Notes: a model not told the origin generated them from the sequence alone. DNA of 64,000 nt from Exiguobacterium sp. J17977 (GCF_018616375.1 NZ_JAEQBB010000002.1:124001-188000); one strand, 5' to 3'; shown: positions 24,730 through 32,515, counted from the stretch's first letter. Program-made: numbers and translations.

Positions 24730-25204
24730 AATGGTTAATTACATATCGTTTTTTAAAGTTTAAATAGTAGAGGCCGTTCCGTTTCTCGAAGCCGTTCTTT
24801 TCGAGAACGTGACGTACCGCTTCCTGATGCGGGCTCGTCGACGGGATACCGGCACGGACCGTATGCCCTTCTTTCAAATCGGATTGCTCGAGCGCGAGGC
24901 GAAGTCCTTCTGTCGCATAGCCTTTGTCCTTGAATGGGTCGAACACCATCAAATCGAGCTGATAGACGCGAGCCAGTTTCAAGAGCAACACTTTCCCGAC
25001 CGTTTGACCATCGACACGGAGGTCGAAATAAAAGTCCTCCCCATAGCTATGGGCGTCGGCTGAGTACACCTGCTCTTCGCCCATCTCGACAAAGATGCCT
25101 TTTAACTCTTCGGCTGACATACCGTAAGAACTTTGACCGTATTTTTTAAAATGCTCATATTCGATCTCATCAATCTGACGAATAGGTTGACGCACGATTT
25201 CCAT
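24728..25204 (-). CDS. GNAT-family N-acetyltransferase
   Basis: This 158-residue acetyltransferase has the core strand-loop-helix DLMVFDPFKDKGYATEGLRLAL (split at residues 88-98 and 99-109), with the K-x-x-G-Y-A acetyl-CoA loop, and the later AVRHVLEKNGFEKRNGLYYLNF tail. AAGGAGGG precedes the ATG. The substrate is unknown. It is a single gene followed by a strong terminator that separates it from scrR. Confidence 0.8.
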   Translation of the reverse strand: MEIVRQPIRQIDEIEYEHFKKYGQSSYGMSAEELKGIFVEMGEEQVYSADAHSYGEDFYFDLRVDGQTVGKVLLLKLARVYQLDLMVFDPFKDKGYATEGLRLALEQSDLKEGHTVRAGIPSTSPHQEAVRHVLEKNGFEKRNGLYYLNFKKRYVINH

Positions 25205-25290
25205 CCCGTGCCCTCCTTAACAGTTATCTCATTGTCTTTCCACAATCATTATATACGAACGGCGCCGTGAAGCGCAAAAGATAACCGAAA

Positions 25291-26154
25291 TCAGACCGGC
25301 TCGATGTGGATGTGGACCGAATCGACGGCATGATGCTCGTCGAGTTCACGCTCGATGTCGTCACATAAATCGTGCGCCTCTTCAACAGTAAGGCTTCCTT
25401 CGACGGCAATCGTCACATCGAGCATGACGTGGTTGCCGAGGTGACGTCCTTTGATTTCGCGGACCTCTTTGACGGCATCGAACTGTTGGATCGTCTCCTC
25501 ATACGAATCGACGAGGTCCGGGGGGAATCCGTCCGAGAGCTGATGGGTCGCGTCGAGGAAGATTTGAATCGCCGTTCGGATAATCATCCCGGCGATGAGG
25601 ACGGCGAGCACCGTATCCATCCACGGCAATTTAAAGTAGGCAAACAGGACGCCGAGCGTCGCCCCGATTGAAATCATGGCGTCGGCGAGATTGTCTTTCG
25701 CCGCCGCCTTCAAGGCGAGTGACCGGGTCTGCTTCGCCAATCTTGAATTGTACGCATATACGCCGAACATGACGAGCGCGCTCACGAACGCGACGACGGC
25801 CGCGAGCGGGTTCGGTTCCACGTATTCGCCCGCGAGCAACGTGGCGATGCTGTTCAATAGAACGAACACGCCGACGGCGACCATGATGAGCGAGGCGACG
25901 AGTGCGGCGAGCGTCTCCATCTTGGCGTGCCCGTATTTATGTTCAGCGTCCCGTGGGAGCGCGGCGATGCGAATGCCGATATAGACGGCGATTGATGCGA
26001 TGATGTCGGTCGTGTTGTTGAATCCGTCGGCGAGGACGGCTTCCGAATTATACAAATAACCGAAGACGACTTTTAGGACTGATAAGACCAAATACGTCGT
26101 GATGGACAAAATGGCGCCTTTGAGCGCTTTTGGTGGATGAGTTGTCGACTGCAT
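25291..26154 (-). CDS. Cation diffusion facilitator, probably Mn2+ efflux
   Basis: This 287-residue CDF transporter has six membrane helices and a C-terminal cytoplasmic ferredoxin-like domain (about 210-285, with HLGNHVMLDVTI). The transport-site residues are N46xxxD50 in helix 2 and D154xxxD158 in helix 5, an Asn/Asp-Asp/Asp set as found in manganese exporters such as MntE and MneP/MneS; zinc exporters instead have HD/HD or DD/HD. I therefore infer Mn2+ export driven by proton exchange. AGGAGGTGG precedes the ATG. It is divergent from the gene at 26335. Confidence 0.85.
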   Translation of the reverse strand: MQSTTHPPKALKGAILSITTYLVLSVLKVVFGYLYNSEAVLADGFNNTTDIIASIAVYIGIRIAALPRDAEHKYGHAKMETLAALVASLIMVAVGVFVLLNSIATLLAGEYVEPNPLAAVVAFVSALVMFGVYAYNSRLAKQTRSLALKAAAKDNLADAMISIGATLGVLFAYFKLPWMDTVLAVLIAGMIIRTAIQIFLDATHQLSDGFPPDLVDSYEETIQQFDAVKEVREIKGRHLGNHVMLDVTIAVEGSLTVEEAHDLCDDIERELDEHHAVDSVHIHIEPV

Positions 26155-26334
26155 CCGACCACCTCCTTATTAGCTAAGTCAGTATACCAGTCGAATGTCG
26201 TGTGGGCATAGAGAAACAGTGTTTCCCTTACTCAAATAAAATGGAATATATTCCCGGTAGTTTCGTCTTTCAAAAATTATGGTAAAGTAAATAAGAAGAT
26301 ACCTAACGGTTACCCAACAAAAGAGGTGAAACGA

Positions 26335-26646
26335 ATGTTTACAGAACGTGATGGAATCAAGCTTCGTTTGGAACAAATTGACAGATTGCTCGCCGATTTG
26401 AACCGAGAAGCAAAACAATTGATGGCTCGTCTGCGCGAACTCGACGCAAGCGGTGAAAACCCGCATGAAGTGACGCTCAAGCCGGAAGATCGCGATACGC
26501 TCAAATCGTCAATCGATGAGACGCTCGAAGCGCTTCAAAGCCGCTCGAAACGCCCGATCAACCCGAACGATGAGAAGAAGAAAGAACTCGCCTCGCATAA
26601 GGCGCTCATCGACGAATTGTCGGATTTACTCAGCAAGAAAAAATGA
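26335..26646 (+). CDS. Uncharacterised coiled-coil protein
   Basis: This is a highly charged, helical protein of 103 residues. Heptad-like leucine spacing (LRLEQIDRLLADLNREAKQL, then MARLRELD) indicates an N-terminal coiled coil, followed by a second helix pair (LKSSIDETLEALQSRSK and LASHKALIDELSDLLSKKK). AGAGGTG stands 6 bases before the ATG at 26335. No family is recognised. It lies alone between two promoters and is ended by a strong hairpin overlapping its stop codon; it may be cytosolic and self-associating. Confidence 0.65.
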   Translation: MFTERDGIKLRLEQIDRLLADLNREAKQLMARLRELDASGENPHEVTLKPEDRDTLKSSIDETLEALQSRSKRPINPNDEKKKELASHKALIDELSDLLSKKK

Positions 26647-26672
26647 GACGCCTCTGCGTCTCATTTTTTCAG
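26641..26672 (+). terminator. Intrinsic terminator
   Basis: AAATGAGACGC (26641-26651) pairs with GCGTCTCATTT (26656-26666) around CTCT and is followed by T. The TGA of the coiled-coil gene is part of the stem. Confidence 0.88.
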
Positions 26673-26684
26673 TAAGGAGATATT

Positions 26685-27479
26685 ATGACCTATATCGTTA
26701 CGACTTGTTTACGCCCGACCGAGGCGATCATCGAACGCGCTGAGGCTCATGCGGCGACTTATGGCGTTCGTTTCGTCGCCCGGCGCAAACACTCCATCGA
26801 CACGTTAAAGCAACGTCACCACGCCGGCGTGCTCGTATTTGATAAGCGTCGTGTCGAATATACTCCGCTCGAAGGAGATGAACCGTTTTTCTTCCATCCA
26901 TCGAGCTCGGTGTTCCGCGTGAAGCAGCTCGCGCGCGGCGGGAACGACCCGCTCGTCGATGCTACCGCAATCAAACCAGGTGACCGCGTCCTAGACTGCA
27001 CGCTCGGACTCGGCTCAGACAGCATCGTCCTCAGTCACGCCGTCGGTCCGACCGGTCGTGCCGTCGGACTCGAGAGTGAATTCGTCACCGCCATGCTCGT
27101 CAAAGAAGGCATGACCGTCTGGGAAGAGAAGCATGATGCGGTCAATGAGGCGATGCGTCGACTCGAGGTCGTCTGGACGGATGCCCTCACTTATTTGAAA
27201 ACGTGTCCGGACAATTCGTTTGACGTCGTCTACTTCGATCCGATGTTCGAAAAGACGATTTCAGAATCAGTTCACTTGAACCCATTACGATCCCTCGCCA
27301 ACACGAACCCATTGTCTCACGAACTCATGACGGAAGCCCGTCGTGTCGCGGCCAAACGGATTGTCTTAAAGGCTCATTTTGAGAGTGAGACGTTCGAAAC
27401 GTTTGGTTTTACAAGGGTTGTGCGCAAAACGTCCAAATTTCATTACGGTGTCATCGACATGGAGACTCAACTCCCTTAG
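26685..27479 (+). CDS. Class I SAM-dependent methyltransferase, RsmJ-like
   Basis: This 264-residue protein has the SAM-binding motif VLDCTLGLGSDSIVLSHA and the motif IV sequence DVVYFDPMFE, similar to RsmJ, which methylates a guanine in 16S rRNA, and to the Bacillus YpiP-like group. I infer an RNA methyltransferase, not necessarily of 16S rRNA. AAGGAG stands about 7 bases before the ATG. It lies 38 bases after a terminator, so it has its own promoter, and is followed by another terminator. Confidence 0.75.
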   Translation: MTYIVTTCLRPTEAIIERAEAHAATYGVRFVARRKHSIDTLKQRHHAGVLVFDKRRVEYTPLEGDEPFFFHPSSSVFRVKQLARGGNDPLVDATAIKPGDRVLDCTLGLGSDSIVLSHAVGPTGRAVGLESEFVTAMLVKEGMTVWEEKHDAVNEAMRRLEVVWTDALTYLKTCPDNSFDVVYFDPMFEKTISESVHLNPLRSLANTNPLSHELMTEARRVAAKRIVLKAHFESETFETFGFTRVVRKTSKFHYGVIDMETQLP

Positions 27480-27494
27480 GTCTTAAGGACCAAC

Positions 27495-27516
27495 AGGGAC
27501 GAAAGTCTCTTTTTTT
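27495..27516 (+). terminator. Intrinsic terminator
   Basis: GGGAC (27496-27500) and GTCTC (27505-27509) pair around GAAA and are followed by seven T. Confidence 0.78.
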
Positions 27517-27522
27517 GATTCA

Positions 27523-27564
27523 TATTTTCTGAATATTGACATTAATCTGACACAAGTTTAACGT
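27523..27564 (+). promoter_or_regulatory. Promoter with CodY-like box upstream of inhA
   Basis: TTGACA (27536-27541) and TAACGT (27559-27564) are spaced by exactly 17 bases, a plausible SigA promoter 52 bases before the inhA start. TATTTTCTGAATATT (27523-27537) matches the CodY box AATTTTCWGAAAATT at 13 of 15 positions and overlaps the -35 element. CodY repression of secreted proteases in rich medium is known in Bacillales; that it acts here is inference. Confidence 0.55.
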
Positions 27565-27615
27565 TGGATTCAAGCTCACACAATTTCCCATTATTTTCAC
27601 AGGAGGTTAATACAA

Positions 27616-29991
27616 ATGAAAAAACGTTCCATCCGTCGTACGACGCTCGCCGTCGCGCTGACATCAGTCATGAGCGTCAGTGCGATCCCGGCCGTCGGCG
27701 CCGCTCCACTTGCGTCTTCACCGCTACCAACCCCGAGCACGAATGCTCCATTCGATCACAACATCATCGATGAGGATCGACTCGCCAAAGCGCTCGAGAA
27801 ACGAGGCGTCATCAAAAAAGGGCTTTCGGCCACCGAGCGCCAAAAGGCCGTCGACGCTTATATCGAGAAGAAACAAGGCAACGCGACAGACGTTCATAAG
27901 CACGACGATGAGTTAAATGAAAAAGCAGCCAAAGCGAAAGAGAAGATACATAACCAATTCGAGAAAGAATCGGAGCGTCTCCTCGACAAAGCGAAAAAAG
28001 GTCAAGCGAACTATCGTAAAGGCAAACCGAACGGTCAAGTCAAAGTCGATCCAGCTCAACAGGCAGGCTATAATGGCGCCGTCCGTGAAGACAAAGTTCT
28101 CGTCCTTCTCGTCGAGTATAGCGACTTCAAACATAACAACGTCGTTCAAGAAGAAGGATATCTATATAGTGATAACTTCAGTAAAGAACACTACGAGCAG
28201 TATATGTTCGGCGACGAATCGTTCGAATTGTTCAACGGTGACAAAGTCCAGACGTTCAAACAGTATTATGAGGAGCAGTCTGGCGGCAGCTATACGGTCG
28301 ATGGCACCGTCTCGGACTGGTTAAGTGTCCCGGGGACAGCGAAAGACTACGGCGGTGACAATCCGGCCGGTGGAAATGATAACATCGGACCTGGTCCACG
28401 CCAACTCGTCAAAGACGCGTTGAACGCGGCGGTCGCTTCGGGCGTCGATCTCGCCGAGCACGATCAATACGATTTGTATGACCTTGATGGCGACGGCGAC
28501 TTCAACGAGCCGGACGGCTTGGTCGACCACTTGATGATCATCCATGCCGGTACAGGCCAAGAAGCGGGTGGCGGTGTCCTCGGTGACGACGCGGTCTGGT
28601 CACACCGTTGGGTATTAAACGGTGTTTATCCGGTCAACAATACAAAGGCAGCAGTTCCATACTGGGGCGGTAAAATGGCGGCCTACGATTACACGATTCA
28701 ACCGGAAGACGGTGCAGTCGGCGTCTTCGCTCACGAATTTGGTCACGACCTTGGGCTTCCAGATGAATACGACACACAGTACACTGGTCAAGGTGAGCCG
28801 GTCCAATCATGGTCGATCATGAGCGGCGGCAGCTGGGCTGGTAAAGTGGCAGGAACGGAGCCGACGAGCTTCTCGCCACAAAACAAAGAGTACTTCCAAA
28901 AATTGATGGGCGGTAACTGGGCAAACATCACGGAAGTCGATCTTGAAGACATCACGCAACAAGGTTTCGTCTCGAAACTCGATCAGTCGGTGACGAAATC
29001 GACGAACCCTGGTTTGTTGAAAGTAAACCTTCCTGACAAGAAAGTGAAAGGTATCGAGCCGGCATACGGGAAGTATTACTACTACTCGACGAAAGGCGAT
29101 AACTTGCATACCGAACTCGCGACACCGACGGTCAAACTCGGCGCGGACGGTACGCTCGCGTTCGACACACGTTTCGATATCGAGTACGACTACGACTACT
29201 TGTACGTGAAAGCACTCAGTGGCGGCAAAGAAGTCGTCCTTGATGTCTATGGCGATGACAACACTGGAAACGGTGCGGAATCGACAAAAGGCGCTTGGGT
29301 GAACAAATCGTATGACTTGTCTCAGTTCGCTGGGCAAGACGTACAAATCGTCTTCGAATACGTGACAGACGGCGGACTTGCGCTTGAAGGGTTCGCACTC
29401 GACAACTTGTCAATCACATCAGGCGGTCAATCGCTTCTCGCAGACGATGCGGAAGGCGCTGAGAAAGTCACGCTCGACGGCTTCGTCAAGTCGGACGGTT
29501 GGGATTCGAAACCGCATTACTACTACCTCGAATGGCGCAACCATGCTGGTGCGGATACAGGTCTCTTGAACGGCCGTGGCGTCAAGTACAACACAGGTCT
29601 CGTCGTCTGGTATGCGGATGATTCGTTCTCAGACAACTGGGTTGGCCTCCACCCGGGTGAAGGTTTCCTCGGTGTCGTCGATTCACACCCTGAGGCACTC
29701 ATCGGCAACTTGAACGGCAAAGAAACAGTATCAGGCAGCACACGTTACCAGATCGCCGACGCGGCGTTCAGCTTAGATAAGACGCTCCCTTGGTACATCG
29801 ATTCACCGAGCCGTGGTATCTATGACTACAAAGCTCAACCAGGCGTGAAACAGTTCAACGACGCCAACACGTACATCAACTCGCTCATCCCAGATGCGGG
29901 CCGTAAACTTCCACAATACGGACTCGTCGTCGACGTTGTCGGCGAAGCGAAAGACAACTCGGCTGGAGCTGTTTGGGTCCGGACGAAGTAA
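27616..29991 (+). CDS. inhA: Secreted M6 metalloprotease, immune inhibitor A
   Basis: This 791-residue extracellular zinc protease of the InhA family cleaves host or environmental proteins. A signal peptide of about 30 residues (KKRSIRRTTLAVALTSVMSV, then a small-residue cleavage site near AVGA) is followed by a pro region rich in Lys and Glu. The catalytic motif HEFGHDLGLPDE (zinc ligands His373 and His377, catalytic Glu374) lies in the catalytic domain, and DLYDLDGDGDFNEPDGLVDH is a likely Ca2+-binding loop. The C-terminal half carries beta-sandwich domains with a second GVKYNTGLVVWY motif. Length is normal for the family. AGGAGG precedes the ATG. CodY control is likely. Confidence 0.94.
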   Translation: MKKRSIRRTTLAVALTSVMSVSAIPAVGAAPLASSPLPTPSTNAPFDHNIIDEDRLAKALEKRGVIKKGLSATERQKAVDAYIEKKQGNATDVHKHDDELNEKAAKAKEKIHNQFEKESERLLDKAKKGQANYRKGKPNGQVKVDPAQQAGYNGAVREDKVLVLLVEYSDFKHNNVVQEEGYLYSDNFSKEHYEQYMFGDESFELFNGDKVQTFKQYYEEQSGGSYTVDGTVSDWLSVPGTAKDYGGDNPAGGNDNIGPGPRQLVKDALNAAVASGVDLAEHDQYDLYDLDGDGDFNEPDGLVDHLMIIHAGTGQEAGGGVLGDDAVWSHRWVLNGVYPVNNTKAAVPYWGGKMAAYDYTIQPEDGAVGVFAHEFGHDLGLPDEYDTQYTGQGEPVQSWSIMSGGSWAGKVAGTEPTSFSPQNKEYFQKLMGGNWANITEVDLEDITQQGFVSKLDQSVTKSTNPGLLKVNLPDKKVKGIEPAYGKYYYYSTKGDNLHTELATPTVKLGADGTLAFDTRFDIEYDYDYLYVKALSGGKEVVLDVYGDDNTGNGAESTKGAWVNKSYDLSQFAGQDVQIVFEYVTDGGLALEGFALDNLSITSGGQSLLADDAEGAEKVTLDGFVKSDGWDSKPHYYYLEWRNHAGADTGLLNGRGVKYNTGLVVWYADDSFSDNWVGLHPGEGFLGVVDSHPEALIGNLNGKETVSGSTRYQIADAAFSLDKTLPWYIDSPSRGIYDYKAQPGVKQFNDANTYINSLIPDAGRKLPQYGLVVDVVGEAKDNSAGAVWVRTK

Positions 29992-30005
29992 GCTTGATTC
30001 AACGC

Positions 30006-30048
30006 ACCCCCTTCCTTCTCACTATGAGGAGGAAGGGGGTCTTATTAT
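30006..30048 (+). terminator. Terminator of inhA
   Basis: A 15-bp stem pairs 30006-30020 (ACCCCCTTCCTTCTC) with 30026-30040 around ACTAT and is followed by a T-rich stretch. Confidence 0.82.
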
Positions 30049-30059
30049 TCTAAAAAAGC

Positions 30060-30088
30060 TTGAAATTTCAGATCAGACTGTGTAACAT
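30060..30088 (+). promoter_or_regulatory. SigA promoter of the tRNA gene
   Basis: TTGAAA (30060-30065) and TAACAT (30083-30088) are separated by 17 bases and lie 14 bases before the mature 5' end of the tRNA. The spacing fits a dedicated promoter. Confidence 0.6.
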
Positions 30089-30101
30089 ACTAGTTGTAAC
30101 C

Positions 30102-30172
30102 GCCTCTGTAGGTTAGTGGCAGACCTCAGCAATGGTAATGCTGCAGCACGAGTTCGATTCTCGTCGGAGGCA
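30102..30172 (+). tRNA. tRNA-Thr (anticodon GGT), no encoded CCA
   Basis: A complete cloverleaf fits. The acceptor stem is GCCTCTG/CGGAGGC (7 bp, one G-U). The D arm has GGTT/GACC with a loop containing GG. The anticodon stem CAGCA/TGCTG has the 7-base loop ATGGTAA, giving anticodon GGT. A 4-base variable loop is followed by the T arm ACGAG/CTCGT with loop TTCGATT and discriminator A. It is short (71 nt), and the genome does not encode CCA after position 73, unusual for Bacillales. Anticodon GGT reads Thr codons ACC/ACU. It is a lone gene, next to traces of an integrated element. Confidence 0.85.
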
Positions 30173-30200
30173 TCAATAATACCGCTCAACCAAGCGGTTT

Positions 30201-30239
30201 AAAGCACTTCCTGTTTATGACAGGAGGTGCTTTCTTTTT
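30201..30239 (+). terminator. Terminator after the tRNA
   Basis: AAAGCACTTCCTGT (30201-30214) pairs with ACAGGAGGTGCTTT (30220-30233) around a 5-base loop, then CTTTTT. A smaller hairpin, ACCGCT/AGCGGT, precedes it. Confidence 0.8.
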
Positions 30240-30242
30240 GTC

Positions 30243-30262
30243 ATTGCACAGAAATTGCACAG
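30243..30262. repeat. Short direct repeat, candidate attachment-site remnant
   Basis: ATTGCACAG occurs twice (30243-30251 and 30254-30262). It lies between the tRNA terminator and a relic integrase C-terminus, the layout of an attL end of an integrated element. No matching right end was found in the window. Confidence 0.4.
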
Positions 30263-30318
30263 TTTCTCGATTTTTGTGTTGTCGACAAGGCTAAATCATT
30301 TGTCGAACGATTGTTATC

Positions 30319-30405
30319 TCAATCAACGGTCTTGTGCTCCATCATGGCACCAAACGCCTCGGCTGTCTCTTTCTGGAGGGACATAGTTATTTGCTTTACG
30401 TGACC
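30319..30405 (-). pseudogene. C-terminal remnant of a tyrosine recombinase
   Basis: On the minus strand about 27 codons are open between a TGA at 30403-30405 and the stop at 30319-30321. They read GHVKQI, then TMSLQKETAEAFGAMM and EHKTVD. The last 20 residues resemble the terminal helix that follows the catalytic tyrosine in phage and ICE integrases (HV-x-x-M-x-K-E-A/T-A pattern). The rest of the gene is gone. Together with the adjacent tRNA and direct repeat this marks a former integration. The similarity is by eye only. Confidence 0.5.
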
Positions 30406-30461
30406 TCATTGTATTGCAATATCACGTAATAAATTGTAACCATGAATGTAATGACAGACGA

Positions 30462-30484
30462 CAAAAACGCCCCGAAGGACGCTT
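30462..30484 (-). terminator. Intrinsic terminator with TTCG loop
   Basis: On the minus strand AGCGTCC and GGGCGTT pair (with G-T wobble pairs) around TTCG, followed by TTTTTG. It lies 37 bases beyond the stop of the small membrane protein. Confidence 0.65.
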
Positions 30485-30520
30485 ATTTGATGTATTCCTA
30501 AATCTTTACTAGACTCCTTA

Positions 30521-30721
30521 CTACTCATTCAAATTGTTTTCATTCGCTTGATAGCTTTCTTTAGAAGTGAAAAAGAAAATGATAGACAATATAAAAAGTG
30601 CTACTGGGAATATCACTAAAGAAGGATTAAATCTAGCAGAACTAATGGCATATTCTCCGTACAAATAAATTGTCATCCATAAAGAGCAACATAATAAAAT
30701 CACTGCCGATATAACTTTCAA
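30521..30721 (-). CDS. Small membrane protein (66 aa)
   Basis: The protein has two hydrophobic segments (about 4-24 and 32-53), then a polar tail (SKESYQANENNLNE). It starts with TTG at 30721, five bases after AAGGTGGGG, and has a terminator behind it, so it looks like a real gene. The base composition is A+T-rich, like the rest of the scar region, which suggests it came with the lost element. No family is recognised. Confidence 0.6.
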   Translation of the reverse strand: MKVISAVILLCCSLWMTIYLYGEYAISSARFNPSLVIFPVALFILSIIFFFTSKESYQANENNLNE

Positions 30722-30822
30722 AATTTCCCCACCTTTCTAGGAATATTATAACCAATTTCTCGAGCTACTTTCGGTTGCTTTCGAAATAAGTGGTGCATAA
30801 TCGCATACTAACTAAATATATC

Positions 30823-30856
30823 GCTCTCATCCAAGACTCGGGTGAGAGCTTTTTCT
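30823..30856 (+). terminator. Hairpin with T run of unclear parent
   Basis: GCTCTCA (30823-30829) pairs with TGAGAGC (30843-30849), with further CC/GG pairing, followed by TTTTT. No rightward gene precedes it within the scar, so it may be a relic of the lost element or insulate the next promoter. Confidence 0.5.
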
Positions 30857-30867
30857 GTTTAGTCACG

Positions 30868-30903
30868 AACTGTCTTGACACAGTTTCCGTTCCTCTATAA
30901 ACT
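30868..30903 (+). promoter_or_regulatory. Promoter with overlapping dyad
   Basis: TTGACA (30875-30880) and TAAACT (30898-30903) have a 17-base spacer, 45 bases before the transporter start. The 18-bp dyad AACTGT-cttgac-ACAGTT (30868-30885) spans the -35 element and could be an operator. I looked for a preQ1 riboswitch and saw none. Confidence 0.5.
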
Positions 30904-30947
30904 TGTAAAGTTGACAGAATGAATGATTTGGAAGGAGTACAATCCCC

Positions 30948-31643
30948 ATGCTCAATGAATGGTTATGGATTCCTTCTGCCTTGCTCACGCTCGGTCTGCT
31001 CGTCCTCAGCTATAAGCTGTTCGGACGCGTTGGACTGTTCGCCTGGATCGCGATGGCCTCGGTCGTCGCCAACATCCAAGTGACGCAGCAGATTGTAATC
31101 GGTGGTTTCATCTTTACACTCGGGAATATCGTCTACGGTTCCCTTTATTTAGCGACAGACATCTTGAATGAAAAATATGGTCGGCACACTGCCCAAAAAG
31201 GCGTCTGGCTCGGCTTCTTCATCTTGATTGTCTCGACCGTGCTCATGCAATACGCATTGCTCTATGAGCCGTTCGAAGAGGCGCTGTTCATGCATGAGAG
31301 CTTCGAAGCGCTGTTCTCGATGCTTCCGCTCATCACGCTCGGTAGTCTCGCCGCGTACCTCGTCTCGCAACTGTTCGACGTCTTCATCTATTCGAAGATT
31401 CGCGCCAAGACGGGTGAGAAAAAACTTTGGCTTCGGACGACCGGTTCGACCGTCGTCTCTCAGTTCATCGACACGCTCACGTTTTGTACGATCGCCTTCT
31501 GGGGCATGGAATGGGATATCTGGTGGAACATTTTCATCACGACATATGTCGCCAAGTTCATCATCGCCTGGATGGCGACACCGTTCATGTATTATGCGAA
31601 ACGGACCGTCCCACAGGAAGACGAGAAAGAAGAAGCAGCTTAA
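30948..31643 (+). CDS. Queuosine precursor transporter, YhhQ family
   Basis: This 231-residue membrane protein has six predicted helices. The signature LATDILNEKYGRH after the third helix is diagnostic of the YhhQ family, which takes up queuosine precursors (preQ0/preQ1) for tRNA modification. AAGGAG precedes the ATG by 11 bases. It stands alone with its own promoter and terminator. Confidence 0.87.
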   Translation: MLNEWLWIPSALLTLGLLVLSYKLFGRVGLFAWIAMASVVANIQVTQQIVIGGFIFTLGNIVYGSLYLATDILNEKYGRHTAQKGVWLGFFILIVSTVLMQYALLYEPFEEALFMHESFEALFSMLPLITLGSLAAYLVSQLFDVFIYSKIRAKTGEKKLWLRTTGSTVVSQFIDTLTFCTIAFWGMEWDIWWNIFITTYVAKFIIAWMATPFMYYAKRTVPQEDEKEEAA

Positions 31644-31645
31644 GC

Positions 31646-31679
31646 AAAACCGCGAGCCCCTCGGCTCGCGGTTTTTTTA
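31646..31679. terminator. Bidirectional intrinsic terminator
   Basis: AAACCGCGAGCC (31647-31658) pairs with GGCTCGCGGTTT (31663-31674) around CCTC, with T on the right and A on the left. It serves the transporter and the convergent 82-aa gene. Confidence 0.88.
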
Positions 31680-31925
31680 CTTTGCTTTGATATGAAGCCG
31701 CACCGCATAAGGGCGTGCGTCTTCAAGCGACGATTTCTCCCGACAAACGGTGAGCGCCACGTACGCGTCGATGGCGAGCGCCTCGATGGCCTCGTCCTTC
31801 GCCTCGACCTCTAGTATGGTGTAGGGCGGCAGTTGTTCGAGCTTGACCCACTGCCCGTGTAGATTTTTCGCGTAGATGATTGGTTCGTCGATCGAATACC
31901 GTCGTAGCAAATCCTTGACGTTCAT
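31677..31925 (-). CDS. Uncharacterised small protein (82 aa)
   Basis: This soluble mixed alpha/beta protein starts MNVKDLLRRYSIDEPIIYAK and ends in a strand with ARPYAVRLHIKAK. GAAGGAGGG precedes the ATG. Upstream at 31962-31975 lies a weak cre-like sequence (12 of 14). I recognise no family. Confidence 0.6.
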   Translation of the reverse strand: MNVKDLLRRYSIDEPIIYAKNLHGQWVKLEQLPPYTILEVEAKDEAIEALAIDAYVALTVCREKSSLEDARPYAVRLHIKAK

Positions 31926-32071
31926 ACGATCCCTCCTTCACCAACTCTGTCTTTCTATTATAGAAAGCGTTTGCAATCCTGTAAACCGCGCTTCCTAAAT
32001 TTTGGTGGCTTTCCCCCTTCACGATTCACTTCAAATAGCCGATAATCTAGGTAGAGAAATGAGGTGAACCG

Positions 32072-32428
32072 ATGCGCTATCGACGACAAGAAACGTTTCG
32101 CTATATCTTACCAACTCCCCGCTTCATCCCGTATCGCCTCATCTGGGAAGATAAAGAACTGCATGACGGGGAAGCACAACTGCTCAATATCAGTGCCCAC
32201 GGTCTGAAGATGCGGTGCGACTATTTATTTCCATTGTCTGAAGGGTTGAAAGTCCAAGTTAAACTGGACCTCGTCCCATTGATTCAACCATTGGATGTGA
32301 CTGGACACGTCCGTCATCGCGGACAGATGGGAAGCTATTATGACTATGGGATTCTTCTTGAGACGAATTCGGATGAGACCCAACAACTCGTGACGATGAT
32401 CAAGGCGTATGCTCGTGAAAATCAATGA
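32072..32428 (+). CDS. PilZ-like domain protein
   Basis: This 118-residue protein has the beta-barrel layout of PilZ c-di-GMP receptors: a basic arginine-rich start (MRYRRQETFRYILPTP) and the central motif LLNISAHGLKMRC, which matches the D/N-x-S-x-x-G part of the PilZ signature. The N-terminal RxxxR is imperfect (arginines at 4, 5 and 10), so ligand binding is not assured. GAGGTG precedes the ATG. It stands alone, before a terminator. A diguanylate cyclase lies about 10 kb downstream. Confidence 0.72.
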   Translation: MRYRRQETFRYILPTPRFIPYRLIWEDKELHDGEAQLLNISAHGLKMRCDYLFPLSEGLKVQVKLDLVPLIQPLDVTGHVRHRGQMGSYYDYGILLETNSDETQQLVTMIKAYARENQ

Positions 32429-32460
32429 GAACGTGTCGATTGACACTTCTCATTTTTTGT
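32423..32460 (+). terminator. Intrinsic terminator
   Basis: AATGAGAA plus GTGTC (32424-32437) pair with GACAC plus TTCTCATT (32442-32454), with one bulged base and loop GATT, followed by T. Confidence 0.78.
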
Positions 32461-32515
32461 TCGCTTGATTCCGGGGTATACTAATGGAAACAGAGACAGA
32501 CTCGAGGTGTAGGGC

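Noticed and set aside
28807-29346. 179-codon open frame antisense to inhA
   Set aside because: inhA has the HEFGH motif and full family length. The antisense frame is a by-product.
30844-30947. preQ1 riboswitch upstream of the queuosine precursor transporter
   Set aside because: I looked for the short H-type pseudoknot pattern and found only a promoter, a small dyad and the ribosome binding site.
31962-31975. cre-like sequence upstream of the 82-aa gene
   Set aside because: Only 12 of 14 positions match, the first base and a core position differ, and the gene has no link to carbon use.
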